DNA of 64,000 bases from Pyrenula massariospora. Its lineage: Eukaryota; Ascomycota; Eurotiomycetes; Pyrenulales; Pyrenulaceae. This document shows positions 34,165 through 45,741 of the stretch, in pieces. Location of the stretch: positions 1,302,001 to 1,366,000 of the forward strand of contig JAGFMI010000008.1 in NCBI GenBank assembly GCA_021030905.1, in the 5' to 3' direction. How positions within the stretch are numbered: position 1 is the stretch's first letter; every line of letters starts with the position of its first letter. The notes under the pieces are model-generated. The model made no database searches. It saw only the letters and a list, made by a program, of their open reading frames with translations, and had not been told where the DNA came from. The translations under genes and the position numbers were made by a program.

Positions 34165-37100
34165 ATGGCATCTGTCTCTCATACCTACGGACCCACCTGC
34201 GCCCTCCGTCGCCCTCCTCAACAACCTTCAGAGACTTCTGGTCCTCCTGATGTTATCACCCATTTTTTCTACGAAAAGAAAGTTCCCATAGATGATCCTC
34301 TTTCGCCACTGCCTCCAGTGCCTCCAGACTCCAAGCTTACCTCTGCAAAGCATCCTCCTCAGCCTTATTCTGCGAGAGACAACGCGGCGCTAGAAGAAGC
34401 ATGGTCAGCGCACCGACGTGAGATTGCATCAATACTGTATCGCGAGCCCCCTCAGCGTCAGAGTTCAAAGAACCGACCGAAAGGTTCTACCGAACAATCT
34501 GAAAGTGGTTCTTCGTCGACTAGAGTCATACCGGAGGGTGATGGCTTCGATAATCCCACAGTCTCAACTCTTGCCCAGAAAGACTTGCGAGGGACAAGAA
34601 CGGAAATCACAAGTGCGAGACTCCTAGAATCGGTTGACGAAGAAGGTGAATCAGGTCGTGGCAGACAGTCCTCGATCTACGATTCTACTCCTGGTCCTCA
34701 CGTAATGCTTGCTGATGAGTCCAGTCACGACGAGGGGTCCCCACTTGAAGAATCAGAGCTTCGCCAGGGTGCGCAATTAGACAAGCAAGAGAAAGCGACC
34801 AAAAGACACCACTCTCCGTTTCATTTGAAACATAGACGCAAAGATAGAGGAAGGAACATATCACCTGAGCCTCAGGCTCGCTCTGCTGTCCTCCCAGAGA
34901 ATCCTAAAGATGACGGTCTTATGTCTTCGAGTGCTGAAAACTCGAGAATGAGTGGCAGACCTTTTGCTCGTGCTCCAAGCCATCGTGCCCATGTAACTAG
35001 CAGCGTCGATGGCGCAAATAATGCGGGTCATCCAGAACCATTGGCACATCCATTCTCTAGCAGTACTGTCCGCATCGAGGCTGGAAACTCTCGATCTTAC
35101 GACAGGTCATCATCTAGGAGTTCGTCTCGTTCCCGTCGAGCTGAGCTCCAGAAGCCATCAAGGGCTTTTGTGCCTGTCGGCCTATCTAGGTTACATTTAG
35201 TAGAAATGCCAGATCTTGTGGTCTGTACATATCTACCTTGCTCGTGGCGGAAGTAGACTGACAAGTGTAGATGAAACCGATATATTGGAGTCCTATCAAT
35301 GACATCTCCAGCGTCAATAGAGCAACTTGGTTTTACAAAGACACAATGATGCCTCTAGATACAGACCTTGCAAATCAGCTTGAGATTGGCTACGAATATA
35401 TGCGACCGTGGACACAGGCCTGGCAGGAGGAACTAGATTCGTGCATTGAAATCGGAGCCACTGCTGAGCTCAAGGTAGTACATCGTATTTGGCCTAAGGA
35501 AGATGAAAAGAAGGTATCTTCTCTTCCAGGTACAAGCAGCGAAATGAAATCCCCTAGTCTCGATGGCTTTGATGTTAAAAATTCACTGTTCCCACGTCCA
35601 CAACATGAAGTGAATATGGCCGTTGGCTCCACCAGGGATGTCGAGGAGCGAAGTCGGCCTTTCAAGAGCCACAGCATAATTTTCGTCAACGCGAGGGATG
35701 CTCAAATTCTACGTCCTAGCTTGCTACCTTCCCCGTCAAGGGGTCGGACGCCTTTGAACGCCATCCGAAAGGGTCGTCAAATCGGTATTGCCGTTGTTCG
35801 AGGTTTCGATGACAAGGCCTGGCACAAGCTACACCCACCTGATAAGATGAGCGCTCGAGTTGCTCAGGCCAGAGTTGGCGCGTATTTGTCCCAGTCAGGA
35901 GATGCAGCTACCCGCGAAAGGAGAGGTTCGTGCACCGCATGTCGAATAGAAGAGGACCGACCCAGTCCCACTGACTTGGTCCTGGTGATTCACGGGATCG
36001 GTCAGAAACTCTCTCAAAGAGTGGATAGCTTTCACTTTACGCATGCTATCAATTCTTTCCGCCGAGAAGTGAACATTGAGCTCTCTAGTGAAGCACTTCA
36101 AGCCAATATAAGCCCAGAAATGGGAGGCATCATGGTCCTGCCGATAAATTGGAGACTTACGCTCTCCTTTGATGAAGCAGATGTCGACGATGGTACCATG
36201 GACCCCGCGAACAACCGGTTTGGTCTGAAAGATATCACGCCCGAGACTCTGCCAGCGGTGAGAAATGTAATCTCAGATGTCATGCTTGATATTCCGTATT
36301 ATCTCTCCAATCACAAGCAAAAAATGATCACGGCAGTCATCAAAGAAGCAAATCGAGTATATCGTCTTTGGTGTCGCAATAATCCTGGGTTTGAAAAGAC
36401 TGGAAGGGTGCATTTGATAGCTCACTCCTTGGGTGCCGCGATGACGGTAGATATTCTCAGCCAGCAGCCGACAAAACTTCCTCGGTCGATCAATTTGAGA
36501 GCCAGAAAAGTTTCCGAAGACTTTTTCGAATTTGATACAAGATCGCTCTTCTGTTGCGGGAGCCCTGTAGGGTTTTTTTTGCTACTAAATAGAGCCAACC
36601 TTCTTCCACGAAAGGGGCGAAAAAAACCTGGATCCGATGGAGAAGATCTAGGAAAAGGCATAGCTGGGGAAGCAGGCACATATGGTTGCCTTGCTGTGGA
36701 CAACGTCTACAATGTCATGCATTACAATGATCCGATTGCGTATCATGTCAATGCCGCAGTCGATGCAGACTACGCGGCGTCGTTGAAGGAAGCTCGTATC
36801 CCAAGCGCGAACCCCGGCTTTTTCGCAAGTATACCTAATCCTTTCAGGTGGAATGCCGGGGTGGATACCAATGATGCGACCCCTGATGCATTTGGGACAA
36901 CGAGCCGCCCCAATATGACTAAGCTTCCTTCGACGATAGAAATGGATACTCACGACTTCAGCCGCGAAGAGATTGCCGAGAAGAGGATGTTCCTTCTCAA
37001 CGATAATGGGCAAATAGATTATTTCCTTAGTTCCGGAGGCGGGCCGCTGGAGATCCAGTACCTTTCCATGCTCAGCGCGCATAGCTCTTATTGGACATTG

Positions 37101-37217
37101 AAAGATTTCATTCGATTTTTAGTTTTGGAGGTTGGAAGAAAGAGAGGGAAATCTGGGACTTTGCCGGCGTTGAGGGCTGAGAAGAAACGCATCATCAAGG
37201 CTGGGAAGATTGCATAG
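34165..37217 (+). CDS. DDHD-domain phospholipase A1
   Basis: Two exons, 34165-35220 and 35271-37217, with a 50-nt intron; 1000 residues. Residues 1-60 contain VITHFFYEKKVPIDDPLSPLP, typical of fungal members, followed by a long disordered Ser/Arg-rich insert to about 350. The conserved N-terminal block after the splice is MKPIYWSPINDISSVNRATWF. The lipase part starts with LVLVIHGIGQK; the catalytic serine is Ser738 in IAHSLGAAMT. The DDHD domain follows (about 785-970): LFCCGSPVGFFLLLNRANL, then YNVMHYNDPIAYH, then AHSSYWTLKDFIRFL, giving the expected Asp and His. Homologues (yeast Yor022c, mammalian DDHD1/2) cleave phosphatidic acid and related lipids at intracellular membranes or mitochondria. 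An unknown linker of basic Ser/Arg repeats precedes the intron. Confidence 0.9.
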
Positions 37218-37971
37218 ACGGGTATAGGAAGAGTTGTGGAGTTTTCGTTGGAACTTTGAGAGACTCAAAAGACGAGAAGCAATGATTGAACGTTTGGCTT
37301 ATTCTTGAAGTTTTGAATGTTTGCGTGCGTGGATTACATGAGATCCGCAGAGCGCCACACTTGACGATACCCCTAGATTTAGAACGCTATTGATACCCAG
37401 ATCCTATGAATCATAAAATCATAAACGCCCCTAGACCATAAGTTCCCCTGTTGATTCCATCATCAGCATCCATCCTTTATTACAGAAACAGAGCCTGAAA
37501 AATTGTAGATGGTGTTGTTGCAATGCAAAGAAGAACAAATGCAAGAAACGCACTTCTTTGCAGGTATCTAAGTCCAACGTGTTCTTCATTTTGTACGATG
37601 TGTCAGAACAAGGTGACGGCTGTCACATAAAAATAGCCAAAGGCGAGATTTTTGCAGCTACTTCCAACCATAGTCCTGGTCTTGCCATCCTGGTAGGCTC
37701 CAATGAACTGGCTGTCTCCTTGCGAGCCTGTGTACCCATTATGTATTCGTCATAAGTCTGTTCGACCAATCCTAGCTTGTATGAAGATCGCCAGAGCTGT
37801 GATATATGCCTTTAAAATGCGGTAGAGTTGCGTTGAGGTTGTAACAAATTGTGCACTTGTTAGTAGTACTTTGCTAAGTCTCCGGGTTTAGTTCTAAGTT
37901 ACGACGTCCCTCTTACACCAGCATGATACTTAAGACTACCCCAAACAGGATTTTCCTGCAGAATCTTGACA
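37218..37971. other. Intergenic DDHD gene to cnxE
   Basis: Contains the DDHD 3' UTR and cnxE promoter. AT-rich patches, no clear motif or gene. Confidence 0.35.
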
Positions 37972-40296
37972 ATGAGTGATCTAAGGCTCAAAGCTTCTAT
38001 CCTGATCATCTCGGACACTGCTTTTAAAGATTCATCCACAGATAGGTCTAGCCAAGTTCTGAAGGATACCTTTTCCACAGATGGAGGGGGAAAATGGTTG
38101 GAGCCGACCACAACGATAGTTCCAGATGATGTCCTTGAGATACAACGAAGCATCCAGAGCTGGAGCGATGGTTCAGATCCTCCAAATCTCATTGTAACCA
38201 CGGGTGGGACGGGGTTTGCCATGAAGGATAATACACCTGAGGTTTGTTATATTCTAATCCTTCTACGCATAGTTGGACGATCTTTGTATATCTACATGAT
38301 GATTGCAACGGCTTTGCTTTCCTACGGACTCCCTAACTTGCTCTGCTTTAGGCTGTTTCTCCTCTGCTTCACCGTAATGCACCGGGCTTGGTGTGAGTAT
38401 TTCTTTGTCAGTCGAAATAGATGGACGTAATTCTGAACAGTCGACTAGTCACGGAATGATTGCAGCGTCCTTGACCGTCACATCATGTGTGATCCACACC
38501 CTACACTTGAAGCTCGCTAACTCTTTGCAGTCGCCATGATGTCCCGGCCTGTCGCTGGAGTTCGCAACAAGACCTTAATTGTTACTCTGCCAGGATCTCC
38601 GAAGGGAGCAAAGGAGAACTTGCAAGCAGTGATCAAGCTGCTGCCGCATGCTTGCGTCCAAGCCGCTGGCGGTGACTCGCGTTCGATGCATGCAGATGGA
38701 GTCAAAAAGCTGGAGAAGGATGCAGGTGTTTCTTCTCCTGATTCTTCTGCTACTCGAGCACAGCATGCTCACACGCATGATCATCATCACCATCACCACG
38801 GCCACGGGCACAAGATGCCGAAGCCTCATTCTAGTCCTGAAGAGCGAGCGAAGTATCAGTCGAATGATCCTAACGCTGGTCCGACTCAGCGTCACCGAAA
38901 GTCCCCATATCCCATGCTCAGCGTTTCTGAGGCTCTCCAGCTCATCGAGGGACACACACCACCGTCCGAGCCTATTGAAAAGCGTCACTCGTCGTCTTTG
39001 ACAGGATATACCCTTGCACGTGATATCCACGCTCTTGAAGCAGTTCCAGCCTTTTCAGCTAGTATCGTAGATGGCTATGCTGTGCATACAGACTCTCTTA
39101 AAAGTTTTGATAAAGAGTCTAAGCCTACCCTTCCCGTCACCGCTATCAGCCACGCAGAGGCAGCTTCGACTCCCCCTTCACTGCCGCTAGGATCTCTCGC
39201 TCGGATAACAACCGGTGCACCTCTTCCTCCAAACTCTAACGCCATCGTCATGGTCGAAGACACCATAGTCGCTTCCACTAAGCCTGCCGACTCTAAACAA
39301 GCCGATACGTCAGCAACTTCTAGTCAACAAGAAGAATCTACTATCACTTTGCTTAGCACCTCCATCAAACCCGATGAGAACGTACGCGCCCCTGGCTCAG
39401 ACGTAGCCCTACACTCCCTCCTTCTCCGCTCGGGTACAACTATCTCCCCGACAGGCGGCGAAATCGGTCTTCTCGCCGCTGCCGGTATCTCCACCGTCCC
39501 CGTCTACCGCCTTCCAACAGTCGGCGTCCTTTCCACCGGCGACGAAGTGCTCGACATCACCATCCCCGGCCCCTTGGGATCTAGCGGCTCAATCCGCGAT
39601 AGCAACCGCCCCTCCCTCCTATCCGCTATCTCTTCCTGGTCCCTAACTAGCGCGGTCGTTGACCTCGGCATCGCCCGCGACACCCCGGCCTCCGCCCTCG
39701 AAGACGCCCTCCGCTCCGCCCTCATGCTCCACGACCTCGACGTCGTCGTCACCACAGGCGGCGTTAGCATGGGCGAACTGGACCTCCTCAAACCCACCAT
39801 CGAGCGCCGACTGGGCGGCACCGTGCATTTCGGGCGCGTGCGCATGAAGCCGGGCAAACCGAGCACGTTTGCGAGCGTCGAGGTGAAGTCGAAGGAGACC
39901 GGGGAGCGGAGGAAGAAGAAGCTGATCTTTGCGCTGCCCGGGAACCCGGCCTCGGCGCTCGTCACCGCGCACCTGTTCGTGCTCCCCTCCCTTGCGAAGC
40001 TCGCCGGTCGACCTGCCGGGCCGGCGCGCGGGATGCAGCGGGTCAAGGTCAAGATCGACATGCCCGAGGGGATCAGGTGCGATCCCGCACGCACGGAGTA
40101 TCATCGGGTGGTGGTGCGGTGCGGGAGCGACGGGTGTCTGTGGGCGCGGAGCACGGGGATGCAGAGGAGTTCGAGGGTGGGGAGTCTGGCGAGCGCGAAT
40201 GCGTTGCTTGTCTTGCCGGAGAGGGAGGGGGTGCTTGGGAAGGGAGAGTGGTGCGAGGCATTGATGATGGGGATGGTTGGGGGTATTGAGGAGTGA
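37972..40296 (+). CDS. cnxE: Fused molybdopterin adenylyl/molybdenum transferase (CnxE, gephyrin-like)
   Basis: Four exons: 37972-38241, 38352-38392, 38449-38486 and 38531-40296; introns 110, 56 and 44 nt; 704 residues. The N-terminal MogA/G domain (1-160) has LIVTTGGTGFAMKDNTPE, then APGLV and VHGMIAASL across small exons, then RPVAGVRNKTLIVTLPGSPKGAKEN. The MoeA/E part (about 260-704) has FSASIVDGYAVH, RITTGAPLPPNSNAIV, STGDEV, VVTTGGVSMGELDLL and FALPGNPASA. The two halves adenylate molybdopterin and then insert molybdate, the last steps of molybdenum cofactor synthesis for nitrate reductase and sulfite oxidase. The linker holds a striking His-rich run (HDHHHHHHGHGH, 38764-38811). GC content rises sharply after about 39400. 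Two tiny exons (41 and 38 nt) are needed to rebuild the conserved loop. Confidence 0.9.
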
Positions 40297-40393
40297 AGGG
40301 TGGGAGAAGATGCTAGAGGTTTTACTAGTTTCACTATGTATTGATTATTTTGTACCTGTTCCTCAAAGATTATGTATAAGAAAAGCCCGTAAG

Positions 40394-42067
40394 CTACACA
40401 TCGCATGAAACACGGATGATAGGTATCCGAGCTGGACGTTTATTCGCCTTCTTCTCACGCTGCACCTTCCACCAAGCACCTCCCGTATAAGCCGCCGTTG
40501 GCACCGCGGTGACTGCGCTCAACAAACCAAATATTAAACCCATCGTTCCCCAGCCCAGATTCTCGACCGTATAGCCTGCCGCGATAGGTCCGATAAAAGA
40601 ACCCAGCCCAAAGGCAGCGTTCCACAGGCCGTAGGCAAGTCCGTATGCCCCGCTTTCACCGAAGAGTCCCGGCTGCTTTCGCTCCTTCTCTTCCACCATG
40701 TAAGTCACTTCAGCCATGACGGGAGTCTGGATGACGGTCATGCCTGTCCCGATCATCGCAAGCAGCACGCAAAGGAGAACAACATGGCCGGCGTCGTGTG
40801 GTCCCGTCGGGACGAAGCGTAGGCAGATTAGGGCAGGCGCAGCGATGACGAAGCCAGCAGTAGCGAACCAGCGGCCGCCGTATTTGTCGGAGAGGCTTCC
40901 GGCGAGTGGAGAGAGGAAATCGGGAAGAATAAGGGCCATGAAGACGAGACCTGCACCTGTGGAACTCCAGCCAAATGTTTTGTTGACAAAGAGCGGAAGG
41001 ACGGCGTCGAAGCAACAGACCACAACACCGTTGACGACTGTTGCCCATAGAGCATTGAGAAGTCTCCGGGAGCGACACAAGGTCAAGATAGAGGATCGAT
41101 GTTTTACAGGGGGAGGAGGAGTAGGAGGAGAATGATTAGGGCGTAGTGAGTAGGGCGGCGGAGCTTCTAGAATCATAGACGTTCTCCAAGACAAACGAGC
41201 GATGGATCTCATCTTGGGCGTTTCCTCAATGATGGGGCTGCCCAGCTCGCTGTAGCTCCAGGTCCAATAATTGCTCTTGCGTTTTGACTCGTCCTTCTTC
41301 CATTTTGCAGCAGTTTTCGGATCGATAAGCAGCAACCGTAATGCAAGATCAATGACAACCGTGGTGAATGCCAACGCGAAGATTGGTGAGTATCCGCATT
41401 GTTTGAAGACGACGCCACCTATAGTTGGTCCAATGAGAAGCGCAACGTTGAAAGATAACGCAAGATAACCCATGACTTCGCCGACTTGTTGCTTTCCCAC
41501 TGTATCGACGATGAGTCCAGGCCCAGCTGTCCAGGTGATGGCATTAGAAACGCCACCGAGCAGTCGACCAACCAAGAGCACAGGGATCGAAGTTCCTATC
41601 CACAACAGAGCTGTGGAGCCGGCAAGAATTACGATGCCGATGGTGAAGAAGAGGCGCCGCGAAGATACTTTGTCCGCTAGCCACCCGCAGATGGGAGAGG
41701 CAACGAGCATGCCTGCTTGGAAACATCCCACAAGGATTGACGACCAGTGTTGAACTATGGGGTAGTTAGTTCATGCAATCTGGCAGGAGGTTGAAGTTCT
41801 AACGAACCATCTTCATCTCGGACGCCAATTCTCGTCTTTAGGGCGAATGGTAGCACGGGAATGATCTAGTGCGATTAGATCTGAGTTGATAGTATAAGCA
41901 TAAGAACATACTATGCTATAGATGAACAGGTCAGTCCAGACAGCGACACAGCAAGAAATCAGGAGGAAATTCTTTGATGATCGGCAATCTAAGAGCAAAG
42001 GGGGCTTTGAGGCGTCTCTGAGAGGTGTACGGGGAAAGATAGATGGGCGATGAATCCTAAAGTCCAT
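40394..42067 (-). CDS. Major facilitator superfamily transporter (DHA1/VMAT-like)
   Basis: Three exons, 42067-41912, 41865-41808 and 41754-40394; introns 46 and 53 nt; 524 residues with about 12 membrane helices and a cytosolic loop rich in Pro (PPTPPPPVK) between helices 6 and 7. Motif A-like sequences are CGWLADKVSSRRLF after helix 2 and AGSLSDKYGGRWF in the second half; motif C-like GLIVDTVGKQQVGEVMGY and GPTIGG follow helix 4-5. The pattern fits proton antiporters of the DHA1 or vesicular amine type, that is drug or amine export. The substrate is unknown. The first exon is an N-terminal tail plus helix 1 (FLLISCCVAVWTDLFIY). A large inverted repeat lies 240-310 nt upstream. Confidence 0.88.
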
Positions 42068-42307
42068 TAAGAGGACAACTTCACCAATGGTATAGGAGAC
42101 TGGAAAAATAGGGGCTCCAATACCACCGACGGTGAAGAAAAGTAAGGGCCGGACGACATTCCAATATCAGATGAAAGCAATGGATATATCAGACAGCAGA
42201 ACAAACACGGAATAACGGCACTGGAAGGAGCCAGCCTCATCGTTGGTCCCTATCCCACATGGCGATGCTAATCATGTTCGCCGGGGGAGTAGTACCAACT
42301 GAGGGAA

Positions 42308-42376
42308 GGTGACAGAAGTTGTGGTACCCTGGCCAGCTCAAATTCAGGGCAAAAAAGGGCGACGACTTCTGTCACC
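42308..42376. repeat. 15-bp inverted repeat upstream of the MFS gene
   Basis: GGTGACAGAAGTTGT at 42308-42322 faces ACGACTTCTGTCACC at 42362-42376. Fourteen of 15 positions pair by Watson-Crick rules and the other is G-T. The 39-nt spacer contains a second stem, CCCTG at 42327-42331 with CAGGG at 42345-42349. It could be an operator, the ends of a tiny element, or an RNA hairpin. Confidence 0.7.
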
Positions 42377-43333
42377 CGGCGTTGAACGACCATTTCACAC
42401 CCAAAAAAGGAAACTCCACATGGCGAAAAATAATAACAACGGCTCGATGGAACGGAAAGACTCGACTACGATGGATGCAGCCTCGTTGAGTGGTCCAACG
42501 CAAACGGCGAATACGGTTGGCCGTTGAGAGGGATATCAGCGCCCCCAAGACTATTCGCGGTCCGTCGTGTGCATGCCGAGACAGATAATCAGATCTAGAG
42601 TCTCTTTTTCTGGGGAACTACCTAGGTGTAGCCCCCAATATAGGAATACGGGCAGCTGGGCTTGGGCAAGCCGGAGACGAGAGTCAAGATGCGTGCGTTT
42701 GAGGCGAGCAAGGTGGAGATGGAGGTTGAAGAGGGCGGACTGGGGGGGTCCAAAGGAGATAAAAATGGTCGGAGGCTGTGGCGCTGTGCAGGAGCCCGAC
42801 GCGCTATTCCCCAAACAGCCAAGCGTCTTGATAGCCGAGAGGGAAGGCGCGGCATCTTGGCAAACGGCAGAGCACGGACCCGCCCTCGGCTGTTGAGATA
42901 CAAGAACCAGAACCAGAACAAGATCAAATCATTCCCACACGGCCTCAGTCAGACACGGCTCAACTCGCCATCAGCTAGCAAGGTTCTCTCTACTAAATTC
43001 AGCTATAACAACAAAACAACAGGTGGAACTGATCTTGTCGAGTCTTCCATACGCCTTGCAAATGGAGAACAACGCCCCGATCTCTAAAAGTCGGTTTCCG
43101 TCGTCTGCCGGCCTTCTCGCGGCCAGGCAGACTATGCAGGAACTCTGGGCCAAAGCGCGGGGCAGTGTATGTGATGGCTATCCCTTGCCAAAGATGCTAG
43201 TTTGAGAAGGCGGATCTCACAACCTCAGTCATATCTGCAGCTCGTGCGTTGGAGAAATGTTTCATGGACAAGGTACGAGGCCGCTTCGGAAGCGCCAATT
43301 CTAGATAGCGCCTTTCCTCTCAATCCATCTCTA

Positions 43334-43389
43334 GCCATGTTGAATGGCCACTAACCGTGAAAAGCCAATCCTAGCTATGTTGAATAGCT
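43334..43389. repeat. Two covarying short hairpins, 40 nt apart
   Basis: GCCAT-GTTGA-ATGGC at 43334-43348 and GCTAT-GTTGA-ATAGC at 43374-43388 (the second extends to 6 bp). The loop is identical and one base pair differs in a compensating way (C-G against T-A). The copies are direct repeats otherwise. Confidence 0.55.
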
Positions 43390-43596
43390 TGCCTTCCGTA
43401 ACTTGGTTGCCTTTACTGTCGTAGAAAAAAAGCAAATAAACGAGCGTCAAAAGCAAAAAGGAAAACTCGTGCCAAGAGCCACATCAGCAAACAACCCTTC
43501 CTTAGCCTAGCCCTGAACCCTCCTATATCCCTTCATAGCCTTCGATAGGGATGCCGTGTGGGGAACCATTTGCGCCTGACTAGGGGACATCCAACT

Positions 43597-44391
43597 CTAG
43601 AGCTTTCCCTTTCCAGTCAAGATTTTCAGGCTAGGGGCTATCGGCTCTCTCAACATACAATCCATCCGGATTTCCTCAAGATCCTTCGGCTTTAACGCAA
43701 TCTGCTTCACAGTCTCGAAGCCCATCTTCCGATAGATCGCGGGGTTGGTATCGTTGGAGCTTTCGAGATAGCATGCCCGGCCCTCTGAGTCTGCCCTGCG
43801 CGTGATGTGTTCAATGAGCCTCTTCGCATAGCCCTTTCCGCGGCTGGCGCTCTTCGTTCCGATGTACACAAGGTACCAGGAATCGGCATCACGGTCTTTG
43901 AGCACCTCCAGTTTGGACTCATGGAGCAGGGGAAGAAATTCGTGAAAGAAACGTCGCTTTCCCTCTGTCGAGAGGCGAAAATTCAATCGCCACATGCCGC
44001 TGCGCAGGATGGTGAAGAAGTCGTCCATATTCTTTCCAGGGGGCATCCAAAGAGCCACACTGTCATAGTTGGGTCCGATAGTCGTAACTAGACCCTTCAT
44101 ACAGTGCGCATATGTGACGTACTCCATAGCAGCCAGATGAAGCTTCCACTTCTGTTCAGCAGTCCAGTCCTCACGATCCGGCGTATCGATAGGATAGCGG
44201 ATCACGTGGTCCGTGGCGAATGCTTCGGCAAGGCAAAGAGCAGCTTCACGGTATTCCTTGGTCGAGAGCACGCGGATATCCGCGTCCGGGGTCGTCGCAT
44301 CCACCTGCCGTGCAGTCTGACTCAGTTGATCGAGGTCAGCCTGCTCCTTTCCAAGGGGTTCAAATTCGGCAACTTGATTATTCGATGCCAT
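43597..44391 (-). CDS. GNAT-family N-acetyltransferase
   Basis: Single exon, 264 residues. The GNAT core lies in the C-terminal half: WYLVYIGTKSASRGKGYAKRLI carries the acetyl-CoA binding R/Q-x-x-G-x-G/A signature (SRGKGYA), followed by RACYLESSNDTNPAIYRKMGF, the usual strand-helix with the conserved Asn and Tyr. The N-terminal half (RVLSTKEYREAALCLAEAFA, then VALWMPPGKNMDD) resembles the fungal GNAT group found in many ascomycetes. Acceptor unknown; probably cytosolic. The ATG at 44391 is the first of the frame. Confidence 0.85.
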   Translation of the reverse strand: MASNNQVAEFEPLGKEQADLDQLSQTARQVDATTPDADIRVLSTKEYREAALCLAEAFATDHVIRYPIDTPDREDWTAEQKWKLHLAAMEYVTYAHCMKGLVTTIGPNYDSVALWMPPGKNMDDFFTILRSGMWRLNFRLSTEGKRRFFHEFLPLLHESKLEVLKDRDADSWYLVYIGTKSASRGKGYAKRLIEHITRRADSEGRACYLESSNDTNPAIYRKMGFETVKQIALKPKDLEEIRMDCMLREPIAPSLKILTGKGKL

Positions 44392-45022
44392 GATCGCTCG
44401 CTAAGCCTTTGAAATTGTTGCTTGTTGATATGCTACAATTAGGACTACTAGAAATCTCAGTAAGTGCTTCTAATAATTCTATTAATTATGGATGTCGTAC
44501 CACAAGAAATCTAGAATTCCGACTTCTTATCCCTGACCTTTTGTTTTCGAGCGTTCAACCTCTATCAATTGGTCTTGTAGAATCGCCGGTATGGACCGAC
44601 GATAACTGAGATCTCGAGACGGTCACGACTCGAGAGGGAAAGCGAAGACAGGTACGAGATTGGCGTAGATCAACCGACATCAAGGGAGGATTGATGTGGA
44701 ATCTGACCACTATGATAGGGGACAGGTCGTCCAGGAGAGATCGACTTGGATAGTCGTGAGCAAGTCAAGCTTGCTTGGCAATAGAAGCTATGAAAGGATC
44801 TGTTTATTTGTTCGAATACGAACAGACAGAAGTCAAGTCAATCTAAAAGTATAGATCTGTTGAACGGAATTGCTCCAAGTAGAGTTGCCCGGGCTGATTG
44901 TAGAGTAATTGTTGCGGTGAAATACAAGTAAGAATGTTTCGGTGACCGAATGACCGAGAAATATTTCAGCACACAGAGGGAGAGAAATCACGGACAAGAA
45001 CAATCCTAGGAGAGGGGCAGCC
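44392..45022. other. Intergenic upstream of the GNAT gene
   Basis: AT-rich, with small inverted repeats TGTTCG-AATA-CGAACA (44812-44827 region). No gene recognised. Confidence 0.35.
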
Positions 45023-45373
45023 TTATAATCTCACGATGTAATGCCAATCAAGGCTCTGTAGCTTCCCAGTGGCTACCCTGCGAATCATGCAATTGGTGAG
45101 AAAGGCTTGTGGCCAGACCACTGCTTCACGAATGCCTTTAGCGAACGGATCAGGCTGCGGGCCGCAGAACGCAGTTTCCAACGAATCCGCAGTAGCGATG
45201 GATGTGGGACCCGTCAATTGGATGCCAAAAAGCAAAACAGAACGAAATCCTTCAATGTTGACGGTGAAGCCCCACGCTAAATGGGAAAAGGTCTGCGGTA
45301 CAGTCAGGGAAAGGCCCGGCTGCAGAGAAAATCCTCCCCCGCATTGACGGAAGTCGGCGCACCGCATCAACAT
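45023..45373 (-). CDS. Possible hypothetical protein
   Basis: A minus ATG frame of 116 residues with protein-like composition (FSLQPGLSLTVPQTFSH, FRSVLLFGIQLTGPTS, VVWPQAFLTNCMIRRV). I recognise no family. The frame is open for 8 codons above the ATG. It would be transcribed away from the hemerythrin gene and share its upstream region. The opposite strand is also open over 45069-45347, so it may be chance; support is weak. Confidence 0.25.
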   Translation of the reverse strand: MLMRCADFRQCGGGFSLQPGLSLTVPQTFSHLAWGFTVNIEGFRSVLLFGIQLTGPTSIATADSLETAFCGPQPDPFAKGIREAVVWPQAFLTNCMIRRVATGKLQSLDWHYIVRL

Positions 45374-45557
45374 GCCGCTTGCGGATGGTCCTTTCACACC
45401 GGCTCGAGCTGGAGGAGCCTCAAGATGGCATGGTCTTGGATTTGGAAGAGTCTACAAGTACACGTTGGAGATTCAAGATGACGACAAGCACTTTATCGCT
45501 AGGTTCCGCGATGGTTGATCATCCGGCGCCTTGGCTTATCAATTGGCCTCGTGTTCA

Positions 45558-45595
45558 GTCACGTGATTTTGCATATCGACCGAGATGCACGTGAC
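45558..45595. promoter_or_regulatory. Paired E-boxes in inverted orientation
   Basis: GTCACGTG at 45558-45565 and CACGTGAC at 45588-45595 are mirror copies of RTCACGTG, the site of Cbf1-type bHLH factors. They lie about 150 nt before the hemerythrin ATG. The sites are seen; binding is inference. Confidence 0.5.
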
Positions 45596-45741
45596 CTTGA
45601 AACTCCGAAGATGAACACACCAATCAGCAAGCGAATCGAGACACCTCTCTCTCACCAGGGCAGTTTGCAGCATGCCGGAGACGCAAGATAAATGCCTGCG
45701 GACGCTCGCCCTTTTTCCTCCGACAAGATGTCTACACCTTG

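Larger units (their letters stand above)
42068..43596. other. Intergenic 1.5 kb, MFS promoter side, with hairpins
   Basis: No gene called. It holds a 15-bp inverted repeat (42308-42376) and a pair of small hairpins 40 nt apart (43334-43388), listed separately. A plus frame (42662-43087) and a short ATG frame (43062-43205) lack recognisable features. Confidence 0.4.

Noticed and set aside
38242-38430. Read-through extension of the CnxE first exon
   Set aside because: It is intron sequence with hydrophobic residues; splicing restores the conserved gephyrin loop instead.
43023-43205. 60-codon plus frame near the GNAT gene
   Set aside because: No recognisable features and no promoter signal; likely chance.
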